Shown one piece after another: positions 9,500 to 18,281 of a stretch of DNA of 64,000 nucleotides. Both the position numbers and the translations under genes were made by a program. The notes below the pieces were generated by a model. It ran no database searches. It was not told the DNA's origin and saw nothing but the letters and a program-made list of their open reading frames with translations. Source of the DNA: Chitinophagaceae bacterium (GTDB lineage Bacteria; Bacteroidota; Bacteroidia; Chitinophagales; Chitinophagaceae); NCBI GenBank assembly GCA_025363355.1, contig JANYEB010000210.1, positions 1-64,000 of the forward strand, given 5' to 3'. Each line of letters begins with the position of its first letter. Within the stretch, counting starts at the first letter, position 1.

Positions 9500-10117
9500 A
9501 TGAAAAAAACTTTAAATCTGCATACATTATTAAGTAATCTATCTGCAACAAATTGGGAATTATATAAAAAATTAGAACCTGTTTTATCCAGTAGCTTAAT
9601 CAAAGAATTTACTAAAGATGATTTGCTATTTGCTTTAATCGCAGAAAAATTTAACTTTAAAGGGTCTTTAGTGGAATTAGTAGATGAAGTTTTTAACTCA
9701 TCTAAAGAAATATCTAAAGCTACACAAGGGGTTACAACAAATCAAACAAAAATCTCAAATATTGGTAATAGATGGTTTGGTAATGGCAATGTTAATATAC
9801 AAGTTGGGAAAAGTGTAAATGATGATAAAGATTCTAATAGTGTCTTTCAAATTGAAAATCAAAATCAAGCCAATATATCTAGTTCAAACTCAAAAAGAAA
9901 CAGAATACATAGGATTGACAGCACTTCGTGCAATATATCAGATCAAGAATTTGATGAGTTATATATTGACTGTACATTGTGTAGATTAGATAATGTAATT
10001 GTTATAAGAAAGCTGGTAGTCGATTGTACATCTATTGATGGCAAGGTAAATTTGTCAGAAAATTGCATTGTCAATATAGATTCTAGTTCTAACAACCTGA
10101 AAATAAACTATATTTAA
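9500..10117 (+). CDS. hypothetical protein
   Basis: 205-aa ORF. Confidence 0.75.
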   Translation: MKKTLNLHTLLSNLSATNWELYKKLEPVLSSSLIKEFTKDDLLFALIAEKFNFKGSLVELVDEVFNSSKEISKATQGVTTNQTKISNIGNRWFGNGNVNIQVGKSVNDDKDSNSVFQIENQNQANISSSNSKRNRIHRIDSTSCNISDQEFDELYIDCTLCRLDNVIVIRKLVVDCTSIDGKVNLSENCIVNIDSSSNNLKINYI

Positions 10118-10182
10118 CTAGAGTTTTCTAAGAATGACCAACTCATATAATTTGAATAAAATAACTTATCCTCTAGTCTGTA

Positions 10183-10216
10183 AAACCCCTACGCCTTTAG
10201 GCTAGGTGTAGTTGAC
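10183..10216 (+). mobile_element. solo IS200/IS605-type right-end hairpin (remnant)
   Basis: aaacccctacgcctttaggctaGGTGTAGTTGAC; 23 bp identical to 41239-41261; resembles tnpB right ends ending GGTAGTTCAC. Confidence 0.5.
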
Positions 10217-10260
10217 AAGCTCTATTATTTTTTAAACTCAAGATTAAATAAACTATAATT

Positions 10261-10863
10261 ATGTCAAATAAATTTAAAATCGGTGACCTTGTCAGAATAT
10301 TGAACGGCTCTAAAATTAAAAACAAAAGTTCAATATTATTTTGGGCAGCTGATATGAATAAAATGGTAGGAAAATTTTATTATATTGAAGGTATCATCGA
10401 CACAAATAATTATTTTATATCGGGATACGAATTTGATGAAAACTGGTTAGAACTTGCAGAGCCGAAAGTAAAACCTGAAACCAAAAAAGGTTTTGACCCT
10501 GAAAATTTGACTTTTGATGGTGTTGCCATTGAAGAAGGAGATAAAGTTGAGATTTTTATTAATTCCAAGGCTCTTAATAAACATAAAATATTTAAAGTTG
10601 AATCGGAAGATTGTGGCGGAGATGGGGTTGTCATAAAACCGCCAAATGATAAAAATTTAGGAATTCCTCTATATATGCTCAATTTGGTAAACCACTTTCC
10701 AAAGCTTAAAAAAGATTTGGAACTTGAAAAGCTTAATGAAGAGCTTCAAAAATCGATTGATGGATTAAATACGAATGAGCATTTAGTGGACTTTAGTCCT
10801 GCTTTAAACCATTACTATCAAGCCAGAAAAAATCTTGAAAATTATAAATCTACAAAAAATTAA
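10261..10863 (+). CDS. SH3-like (GDLVRI) protein, paralog of 15151-15759
   Basis: Shares FKIGD.VRIL.GSKIK, DENWLELAEP, LTFDGV.IEEGD and NYYQARK.LENY with 15151-15759. Confidence 0.8.
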   Translation: MSNKFKIGDLVRILNGSKIKNKSSILFWAADMNKMVGKFYYIEGIIDTNNYFISGYEFDENWLELAEPKVKPETKKGFDPENLTFDGVAIEEGDKVEIFINSKALNKHKIFKVESEDCGGDGVVIKPPNDKNLGIPLYMLNLVNHFPKLKKDLELEKLNEELQKSIDGLNTNEHLVDFSPALNHYYQARKNLENYKSTKN

Positions 10864-10867
10864 ACTT

Positions 10868-11443
10868 ATGCCTTTCCAATTTTACAAAAAATACACTGTA
10901 GCAGAAGTCAAAGAACTTCTAAACGAAATTGCCGAAAAATACCCAATTGGAAAAGTTTGGGTTGACCATAATCCAAATAATCAAGGGGAGAAAACCTGTT
11001 TGTATTATTATATTGATATGAGGGGTGATTTTTCAACTTGGGTCCAGAGCCAAAATAATATTAACAAAATTGATTATCGTTCAGGTATATCTTGGATAGA
11101 CGGCACATACAAAGGCACTTTTACCTTCGTTCCAGTTAACGAGGGAGTAAAACCACAACTGTTTGAGGTCGGTGATTTAGTCGAAGTATGTGAGTCTGCA
11201 CGTGAGTGTGGGGATTTTGAAGATTGGAATAGAGAAAAAAAGGATATGATTGGTAAACAATACATTATTGATAAAGTCAAGGATGATAGTTATGGAATAA
11301 GATATATGATTAGTGATTTTTATTTATTCCCCCATTACGCCTTAAAAAAAGTAATTGAGGCACCAAAACCAATCAAAAAATCTGTAACTTTAGAGCTTAC
11401 AGATGAACAGTTACAGCAGATTAAACAAACTTATAATTTGTAG
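10868..11443 (+). CDS. hypothetical protein with GDLVEV domain; TAG stop
   Basis: Start taken as MPFQFYKKYTV (ACTTATG context); contains LFEVGDLVEVCE. Confidence 0.75.
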   Translation: MPFQFYKKYTVAEVKELLNEIAEKYPIGKVWVDHNPNNQGEKTCLYYYIDMRGDFSTWVQSQNNINKIDYRSGISWIDGTYKGTFTFVPVNEGVKPQLFEVGDLVEVCESARECGDFEDWNREKKDMIGKQYIIDKVKDDSYGIRYMISDFYLFPHYALKKVIEAPKPIKKSVTLELTDEQLQQIKQTYNL

Positions 11444-11499
11444 ATTTATGAACTCGAAAAATTAATCTAACTTTTTTTAACCATTTAAACAATCAAATT

Positions 11500-11979
11500 A
11501 TGCCACAAATTATCAATTTTGAAATTGACGCTGAAAAATTATTTCCATTATCTGCATCCGAACGGATCACTCATATTCGAAAAGTGATGGAATCAAGTGT
11601 TTTTACTCATCCATACTATTTGGAGAGCATGGTAAAACAAATTCTTAAAGATGAAATTAAAAACTCTATTGCTGAAAAAAAACCTAAAATAGATGAAATT
11701 ATTAATGAGTACCTTGATGTTAATTTAACAGAATATTCATCTGCGAAGTCTTCAATAGAAGAAACTTTTAGAAGTTTTTTGAATTCTCAATGGATTGACC
11801 TTAAACCTCAAATCACTGAGTACCTAGAAACTAGGCTCAAAGCAAATAACAATAGTCTTTTTTCTAAAATTATTTTAAACAATATTGGTCGTCAGATTTT
11901 AGATGTTTTATTAGTTAAATTTTCAGGCAGGTCACCTAGTAGTGATTATGACGAGGATGAAGATGGAGATGAAGAATAA
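11500..11979 (+). CDS. hypothetical protein, acidic C-terminus
   Basis: 159-aa ORF ending DYDEDEDGDEE. Confidence 0.75.
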   Translation: MPQIINFEIDAEKLFPLSASERITHIRKVMESSVFTHPYYLESMVKQILKDEIKNSIAEKKPKIDEIINEYLDVNLTEYSSAKSSIEETFRSFLNSQWIDLKPQITEYLETRLKANNNSLFSKIILNNIGRQILDVLLVKFSGRSPSSDYDEDEDGDEE

Positions 11980-12008
11980 CCTTTTTTAGCCAAAAAACAA
12001 ACACAAAT

Positions 12009-12730
12009 ATGACCATACCAAAAATAAACCTCGAACCGGATCCAATTTACAAGTCAAAACTTCACCGCAAAGCTATGAACTCATACATCACCCTGATGAT
12101 CATTGCCTCAATTGGAATCGGAGGCTATGCACAAGCTACTGATGATCTAAAACAGCGTCAATCTCAACCAATAGTAGCACAAGCACAACAGCTTACTGCC
12201 TCCAGTGGTGAGATTGTGCAGACTGCTAGTATAGAGCCTCTAAAACCCGACAGCCTGAAATTTCCGGATAATTCAGATCGAGCAACCAGACTTAACGCCT
12301 GGATAGCCAAAAAACAACCAAACAGTCCCCTAAACAACTCAAATTTCGACACAGGCAAAATCCTTATCGAGATTGAAGAAGAAACCAAGGTCAAAGCTGA
12401 GCTCATACTCGCTAAGGCATATCAAGAGACAAAACTTGGGACCGTCGGAGTCTGCAAGCGAAATGCCGGATCCGTTGGTGAGACAGACAGTGATCGTAAG
12501 CTTGGTAAGTTCTGCCAAGACTTTAGATCGGAGAATCAAGCCAAAAGCATTGACCGTATGGAGCATTATCAGACTGATGACTACTTATATAAGTCACTAC
12601 GTGCGATCGCTAATACTATGAATAATCAGTATTTGGGAAGTGCTACAGTGCTGTGCCAACTTTCTAAAGGCTACAAAGGTTGTACAGACGATCAGGTCAA
12701 GATCATGCATGGTCAAGTGATTAGATTGAC
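12009..12730 (+). pseudogene. 5' part of a secreted lysozyme/lytic enzyme-like gene interrupted by the IS607-like element
   Basis: N-terminal TM, Lys-like domain up to KIMHGQVIRLT, then element sequence; candidate C-terminus at 14876-14983. Confidence 0.65.
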
Positions 12731-12760
12731 AAAAAAGTACATTTATGTACATAATAAAGT

Positions 12761-13351
12761 ATGTATATAACAGGTAAACAAGCTTCAAAGAAATTTGGGT
12801 ATAATGCGAGGACTATTTCAAGATGGGCTTTAGCTGGTAAAGTTAAATTTATAGCTTCACCAGGTGGACATAAAAGGTTTTTAATAGCTGATTTAGAAAA
12901 CATCTCACAAGGAGAAGACTTAAGAGAAATTGTATTGTATGCTAGGGTTTCTACATCTACTCAGAAAGATGACCTAGAAACTCAAAGAGTGTATTTATCA
13001 AAGTTTTACCCACAAGCTAAAGTATTAACTGATTTAGGAAGTGGTCTTAATTTTAAGAGAAAAACATTTGTTAAGCTGATGGATCAAGTAGGGAGAGGAG
13101 AAATAAAAAAGATTGTGATTGGTCATAAAGATAGATTATGTAGATTTGGATTTGACTTTGTTGAATGGTATTGTAACCAAAACAAATGCCAAATTGAAGT
13201 ATTAGACAATTCAAAACTTTCACCACATCAAGAATTAATGGCAGACTTTATGGCAATAATGCACTGTTTCAGCTCCAAACTGTACTTTTTGAGAAGATAT
13301 GAGAAAGAGATTAGTCAAGAAAAGCTTGACAAGATTGACACAAGTATATAA
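12761..13351 (+). CDS. tnpA: IS607-family serine recombinase (MerR-type HTH + resolvase domain)
   Basis: GKQASKKFGYNARTISRWALAGKV HTH; VLYARVSTSTQKDDLETQ catalytic motif; GHKDRLCRFGFDFVE. Confidence 0.9.
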   Translation: MYITGKQASKKFGYNARTISRWALAGKVKFIASPGGHKRFLIADLENISQGEDLREIVLYARVSTSTQKDDLETQRVYLSKFYPQAKVLTDLGSGLNFKRKTFVKLMDQVGRGEIKKIVIGHKDRLCRFGFDFVEWYCNQNKCQIEVLDNSKLSPHQELMADFMAIMHCFSSKLYFLRRYEKEISQEKLDKIDTSI

Positions 13352-13362
13352 ACTTACAATAT

Positions 13363-14835
13363 ATGTTATGCAAAAAAAGGATTAAAAAGATTGACACCAT
13401 TAAAACAATGGTGGTTACATCTATTTCCTTTGTTGATAACAAAACTAATCAAGGCAAGCTAGAAAAGATTAAACAAATAGCTAAACTATGTGGCGAGGTT
13501 AGAACTGATATCTGGAATAAATACAGTGTTAAAAAAGGCTGGAATTGTGATGTATTCGCCACAACTAAAGATCACATAGCTAATGTCAAACACTATAAAG
13601 ATTATAATTTAAGCTACAAGCTATTTGGAAGGACTATGTATCAACTTTTGAAGGATATATCTTTGTACCACGAAGCAATTAAATCTCATGTAATTAAAGC
13701 TATATATAAAGAATTTCAAGATAAAGGGATAAGAAAAGAACTTTGCAATATTGTGAAAAGCGGCAGTTGGAAAGATATTGAATCAAATCCTTGGCTACAT
13801 AGGCAAGTCAGAAAATACCTATACAAAGGTCATTCTCAAGTTAATAACCAAATCATGCTTTCTAAAGAGCAATACAGAATCAAAACCGATGACAAAAATA
13901 ACCAATGGGTTGGGGTGTCAAGTAATGTTAGTAACAAGATTATCTGGTTACCATTAAAAGGGAAAGTTGATATAACCAGCGAAGTTAGACTTGTTATTAA
14001 AGAAAATAAAGTTGAATTACATTATCCAAAAAAAATTGAAATAGAAAGAAACCTTAAACAAAAAGCTGAGAGGGTAGGTATTGACCGAGGTTATACCGAA
14101 GTCTTTGCTACTAGTGATGGTGAGTTTCTTGGTGAAGGATTGGGTAAGATAATTTCAAGCTATACTGAGCAAACTACTGAAAAATGTAAGAAAAGAAACA
14201 AGTTAGGAGCTATTGTTAGAAAATTGAAAGCTACTAATAATCAAAAATCAATTAATAAAGCTAATAGAATAGTTAGAAATAATCTAGGGAAAATTAAACT
14301 TAATAGAAGTACTTTGAAAGCCCAAAGACAAATCAAAAATGTTATCCTACCAGCTGTTAATCAGTTGGTTAATAATTACAGCGAGATTGCTTTAGAAGAT
14401 TTAAGTATTCCAATTGTTTCTAACAAGCCAATGAGAAAGAAAACTAAACATAATTTATCTCAATGGTGTAAAGGAGAGGTAATTAAGGCTTTAGAACATA
14501 AAGCAAAGTTGGGATGTTCCCAGCTATATTTGCAAGCAGCAGCTTATACCTCGCAATTCGATGTACATACCCAAACACTAGCTGTTAGGCGTGGAGATTG
14601 GATTTATTCCATAACTGGGGGGAAGTATCAAGCAGATGTTCTTGCATCTCAAGCTATTCTTGAGCGTAGTTATGATAAGGAAATAACCCAATACATGAAT
14701 CATGTGACAATTAAATCTATATTATGGCAAAGAACTCAAGAGTATATAAAACGGTGTGGTATGGACTGCACCATGACACTAGATATGTTTAAGGAAGAGA
14801 TCAGATCTCGTCATCACCTCAACATCAATCAGTGA
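13363..14835 (+). CDS. tnpB: TnpB-family RuvC nuclease lacking canonical zinc-ribbon cysteines
   Basis: RuvC motifs VGIDRGYTEVFA, ALEDLS, YQADVLASQ; related to ORF 37060-38529. Confidence 0.85.
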   Translation: MLCKKRIKKIDTIKTMVVTSISFVDNKTNQGKLEKIKQIAKLCGEVRTDIWNKYSVKKGWNCDVFATTKDHIANVKHYKDYNLSYKLFGRTMYQLLKDISLYHEAIKSHVIKAIYKEFQDKGIRKELCNIVKSGSWKDIESNPWLHRQVRKYLYKGHSQVNNQIMLSKEQYRIKTDDKNNQWVGVSSNVSNKIIWLPLKGKVDITSEVRLVIKENKVELHYPKKIEIERNLKQKAERVGIDRGYTEVFATSDGEFLGEGLGKIISSYTEQTTEKCKKRNKLGAIVRKLKATNNQKSINKANRIVRNNLGKIKLNRSTLKAQRQIKNVILPAVNQLVNNYSEIALEDLSIPIVSNKPMRKKTKHNLSQWCKGEVIKALEHKAKLGCSQLYLQAAAYTSQFDVHTQTLAVRRGDWIYSITGGKYQADVLASQAILERSYDKEITQYMNHVTIKSILWQRTQEYIKRCGMDCTMTLDMFKEEIRSRHHLNINQ

Positions 14836-14875
14836 GCAAATTAACTTAATTATGTACATTTATGTATGTTTTTGA

Positions 14876-14983
14876 GTATCTCAATACTATGCTTCTAATG
14901 CTCACCATTCGGGAAGTCTTGTTGATATTTTAAAGGATATTACAGGGGAAGGGTGGAATTTACAATCAAATTTTAAAAATTAA
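14876..14983 (+). pseudogene. 3' part of interrupted lysozyme-like gene
   Basis: VSQYYASNAHHSGSLVDILKDITGEGWNLQSNFKN* directly after the element right end. Confidence 0.6.
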
Positions 14984-14986
14984 CTT

Positions 14987-15148
14987 ATGCCTTATTACCA
15001 ATCACATGAGCAAATTTATGATCTTGGATTCATCGAGGGAGTGTTAACATACTATCTCGACACTGCAACAGATGAAGAGCGAAAAAAAACGATTGAAAAA
15101 GCAATCGAAAAATTAATTAAGTTAAAAAATGAATTTATAAAATTATAA
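14987..15148 (+). CDS. small ORF (53 aa)
   Basis: MPYYQSHEQIYDLGFIEGVLTYYLDTATDEERKKTIEKAIEKLIKLKNEFIKL*; ACTTATG start; below ORF-track cutoff. Confidence 0.65.
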   Translation: MPYYQSHEQIYDLGFIEGVLTYYLDTATDEERKKTIEKAIEKLIKLKNEFIKL

Positions 15149-15150
15149 TT

Positions 15151-15759
15151 ATGCTTAAATTTAAAATCGGAGACCGAGTGAGAATATTGGACGGCTCAAA
15201 AATTAAGAGTAAAAGTCAAATCAGCTGGACTGAATCTACAGATGGTTTTATTGGCAATATTTTTATTGTTGATGCTCTTGTCGGGGACGGAGGAATCTCA
15301 TTAGATAACGAGCCAGATTATTACTGGGACGAAAACTGGCTTGAACTTGCAGAGCCAGAACCTGAAAGCAAAAAAGGCTTTGAGCCAGAGAGTTTGACTT
15401 TTGACGGGGTTAAAATTGAAGAGGGTGATGAAGTAAATATTTGGGGTCAGCCAAAAACATTTACTGTTTGCAAGAGCCAAGACAAATCTGAAATTATTTT
15501 TATAAATTATAAATCTGATAAAATTCCACTTGGTTGTTTTAATGTTTTAGACCACTTCCCAAAAGCTAAAAAGGACGAAGAGCTTAAAAAGTTAGAAAAC
15601 GAATTTCATGTAAAAGAGAAAATCTTAAAAGATTGGATAACATTATCTCTGAATGACGAGCAATTAGATCTGGTAGTTGATAACCATGATAAAGCAATTG
15701 ATAACTATTACCAAGCCCGCAAAACCCTTGAAAATTATGGACAATCTAAAAAAAATTAA
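15151..15759 (+). CDS. SH3-like (GDRVRI) protein, paralog of 10261-10863
   Basis: See 10261-10863. Confidence 0.8.
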   Translation: MLKFKIGDRVRILDGSKIKSKSQISWTESTDGFIGNIFIVDALVGDGGISLDNEPDYYWDENWLELAEPEPESKKGFEPESLTFDGVKIEEGDEVNIWGQPKTFTVCKSQDKSEIIFINYKSDKIPLGCFNVLDHFPKAKKDEELKKLENEFHVKEKILKDWITLSLNDEQLDLVVDNHDKAIDNYYQARKTLENYGQSKKN

Positions 15760-15798
15760 TTTTGACTAAAATATTAAAAGATTTAAAATTATAAATAT

Positions 15799-15987
15799 AT
15801 GATTAAAATCATCAAACATGCTTATAACCTCCTAAAATCAGACGCTCGAATAGGAATCACACAAGATAGATACCTTGACCAGTTTCGCTGGTTTTGGTTA
15901 CTTGTAGATTTTTTAACAAGTCCATATTTTTTGGTAGCTTTAATTGCTGTAGAATCAATAGCGATTTATTCTGCGATTTATTTTTAA
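15799..15987 (+). CDS. small membrane protein
   Basis: 62-aa ORF with C-terminal hydrophobic segment. Confidence 0.65.
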   Translation: MIKIIKHAYNLLKSDARIGITQDRYLDQFRWFWLLVDFLTSPYFLVALIAVESIAIYSAIYF

Positions 15988-16015
15988 AAAACAAACTCAG
16001 TTTTACTTATGCATT

Positions 16016-16036
16016 CAACCCAAACGGGTTGTTTTT
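16016..16036 (+). terminator. Rho-independent terminator
   Basis: CAACCC-aaac-GGGTTG then TTTTT. Confidence 0.6.
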
Positions 16037-16079
16037 GTTTCAGGTTGACAAAACTTCTTAATCTTGCAACTGTAAGATC

Positions 16080-16343
16080 ATGTCATTACATTTTCTTAAT
16101 TTTACTCAAGGTCTACAGATCTTATCAAGTGATGGTGAGCATAATCACGATATTCTGATTGATATTGAGAATCTTGTAGAACGATCTACTATCAATATAG
16201 ACGGCAAGACTACCAATATTAGCGATGATCTACAGCACCTAATTGTCTCTTGGATCCATGAGAAAAAATTAAAACAGCTTGAATACTTAGAATCTGGTCA
16301 ACTAGATCCTGAATTTCGTAAAAAATATTGGACTTTGAAATAA
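16080..16343 (+). CDS. hypothetical protein
   Basis: 87-aa ORF. Confidence 0.65.
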   Translation: MSLHFLNFTQGLQILSSDGEHNHDILIDIENLVERSTINIDGKTTNISDDLQHLIVSWIHEKKLKQLEYLESGQLDPEFRKKYWTLK

Positions 16344-16362
16344 GATCAAAATATCTAATATA

Positions 16363-16599
16363 ATGAATACATACACAATCTCTAAGATAAGTAAGGAAAC
16401 TGGCTACTATAGAGTCGGAGTATCTAAGTTTCTTAACTCAGACAAAAGATTTAAAAAATCCATGAAAAATGGACTGATAGTTTTTAAGTCCGATTTAAAT
16501 CTGGACGAAATAAATCAGATTTTAAACGAATATAAAAAACAAAATAACAAAAACAATATACAGAAATATAACAAATTAAGAAACCTTAATAAGGTATAA
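16363..16599 (+). CDS. small HTH-like DNA-binding protein
   Basis: MNTYTISKISKETGYYRVGVSKFLNSDKRFKK resembles HTH. Confidence 0.55.
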   Translation: MNTYTISKISKETGYYRVGVSKFLNSDKRFKKSMKNGLIVFKSDLNLDEINQILNEYKKQNNKNNIQKYNKLRNLNKV

Positions 16600-16634
16600 A
16601 TACAGTTCGTATAGTCATTTACATGATCTAGCAC

Positions 16635-16663
16635 TTGACAGATTATGTATAATATCTTATAAT
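16635..16663 (+). promoter_or_regulatory. consensus sigma70 promoter
   Basis: TTGACA-17 nt-TATAAT, 65 nt upstream of the macro-pentapeptide gene. Confidence 0.8.
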
Positions 16664-16728
16664 GAATATAAGAAATCAGGAAATTATTTTTTTAAACAAA
16701 TTTACTATTCTATAAATAACTTTAAATT

Positions 16729-17961
16729 ATGCCTAAACTAATATTTTGCGATCTTAATGAATCGCTAGTCAAAAAAGTAAAAGAACTTTTTAAACAAAAT
16801 CAAAACAATAAATGGAATACAGAACTCGAAGCTGTTTGTGGAGATGTTTTTGAATGTCAGAAACAAAACGAAGGATACAAAATCTGCACCGCTTCTAACC
16901 CTGATTTCCATATGGGTGGTGGGTTGGATAAGTTAATTGCTGATAGATTCAGTCAAGAGATAGGTAAGCTAAAAGAGTTTGATTATACAGATGATATTTT
17001 TTATACTATTTCAGTTGATTCTGATTTAAAAGCGACAGAAAAAATAATAACTCGTGCTTTAATTGGAATTTTTGCCTTTAGATATGTAAATCTAATTTTC
17101 ACAGGTTTAGGAAGTAGCATTGGCGGAATGAGTGAAGATGATTTTTTGGAATGTTTAAAAAAAGTTGTTTCTGCTGATCTACACTATGCTAATTTGAGCA
17201 ATGCTAATTTAAGCTCTGCTAATTTGAGCAATGCTGATCTACACTCTGCTGATCTACACTATGCTAATTTGAGCAATGCTAATTTAAGCTCTGCTAATTT
17301 GAGCTCTGCTTATCTGCACAATGCTAATTTGAGCAATGCTAATTTGAGCAATGCTAATTTGAGCAATGTTGATCTACACTCTGCTGATCTACACTCTGCT
17401 AATTTGATCAATGTTAATCTAAGCTATGCTAATTTGAGGTCGGCTGATCTAAGCTATGCTAATTTGAGCTCTGCTTATCTGCACAATGCTAATTTGAGGT
17501 TGGCTGATCTGCACAATGCTAATTTAAGATTAGCTAATCTAAGCTCTGCTAATCTAAGCTCTGCTAATCTAAGATCTGCTGATCTAAGCTCTGCTAATTT
17601 GAGCCAAATTGTAAATTTTTTTGATCCTCTGAAATGGTTAAAAGAAAATTTTGAGTTTGATGAAAAAGGCTTAATAGTCTACAAAAGAATTGGGACTACT
17701 GCTTTTAAATCGCCTAATAATTGGATTATTGAACCTAACTCAATAATCGAAGAGCTGGGAGTTAATCCACTACCCACAGTTGATTGTGGGTCAGGTGTGA
17801 ATTTTGGAACTTTGGATTGGTGTCAAAAAGAATACACTGATTCTAGTCTTTGGAAGTGTAGAATAAATTGGATGGACTTAGCAAGTGTTGTGGTTCCGTA
17901 CAATACAGATGGAAGAGCCAGGTGCCAAAGATTAGAACTTTTAGAAAAAATTACAGGGTAG
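16729..17961 (+). CDS. macro-domain-like + pentapeptide-repeat + C-terminal domain protein; TAG stop
   Basis: N-term AVCGDVFECQ...TASNPDFHMGGGLDKLIADRF...LIFTGLGSSIGGMSEDDFLECL; ~30 A(N/D)LxxA repeats; C-term FGTLDWCQKEYTDSSLWKCRINWMD. Confidence 0.8.
   Translation: MPKLIFCDLNESLVKKVKELFKQNQNNKWNTELEAVCGDVFECQKQNEGYKICTASNPDFHMGGGLDKLIADRFSQEIGKLKEFDYTDDIFYTISVDSDLKATEKIITRALIGIFAFRYVNLIFTGLGSSIGGMSEDDFLECLKKVVSADLHYANLSNANLSSANLSNADLHSADLHYANLSNANLSSANLSSAYLHNANLSNANLSNANLSNVDLHSADLHSANLINVNLSYANLRSADLSYANLSSAYLHNANLRLADLHNANLRLANLSSANLSSANLRSADLSSANLSQIVNFFDPLKWLKENFEFDEKGLIVYKRIGTTAFKSPNNWIIEPNSIIEELGVNPLPTVDCGSGVNFGTLDWCQKEYTDSSLWKCRINWMDLASVVVPYNTDGRARCQRLELLEKITG
17160..17610 (+). repeat. 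15-bp coding tandem repeat (pentapeptide repeats)
   Basis: GCTAATTTGAGCAAT / GCTGATCTACACTCT-type 15-mers repeated ~30 times in frame. Confidence 0.95.
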
Positions 17962-18055
17962 CAAACTTCAATGCTTCGACTTTTTTAATAACTAACAAAA
18001 ACAACCAATATTTTCTAATATTTTTTATTTTAGTTTTTTTAATCAATAATTTTTA

Positions 18056-18280
18056 ATGCTTTTAATTAATTACATTGAAAATTTAATTAAATACAAATTA
18101 GTTAATTATATTTTAGCTGATCCAAGAATAGTAGCAGAAATTTCACAAATGACTGCTACTTGCCTTAAACAATATTTGCTTTGGAGTTATTATGTATCTG
18201 ATGTAAATGATGTATTAAGTCTTAATCAAGAAAATCAAGAAATAATAACCCAAAGTATTTTAGAAATAATAACACAATAA
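18056..18280 (+). CDS. hypothetical protein
   Basis: 74-aa ORF. Confidence 0.6.
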   Translation: MLLINYIENLIKYKLVNYILADPRIVAEISQMTATCLKQYLLWSYYVSDVNDVLSLNQENQEIITQSILEIITQ

Positions 18281-18281
18281 T

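Larger units (their letters stand above)
12731..14875 (+). mobile_element. IS607-like element (TnpA serine recombinase + TnpB); boundaries approximate
   Basis: Related GTACATTTATGTA motifs at both ends; right-end 42 bp identical to that after the second TnpB. Confidence 0.75.

Noticed and set aside
12164-12903. Overlapping ORFs on both strands in the lysin/IS607 boundary (80, 75, 82, 63, 60 aa)
   Set aside because: Shadows of a higher-GC gene on the + strand; no motifs.
17160-17610. Regular repeats resembling a CRISPR/minisatellite array
   Set aside because: 15-bp in-frame period encodes pentapeptide A(N/D)LxxA; no spacers.
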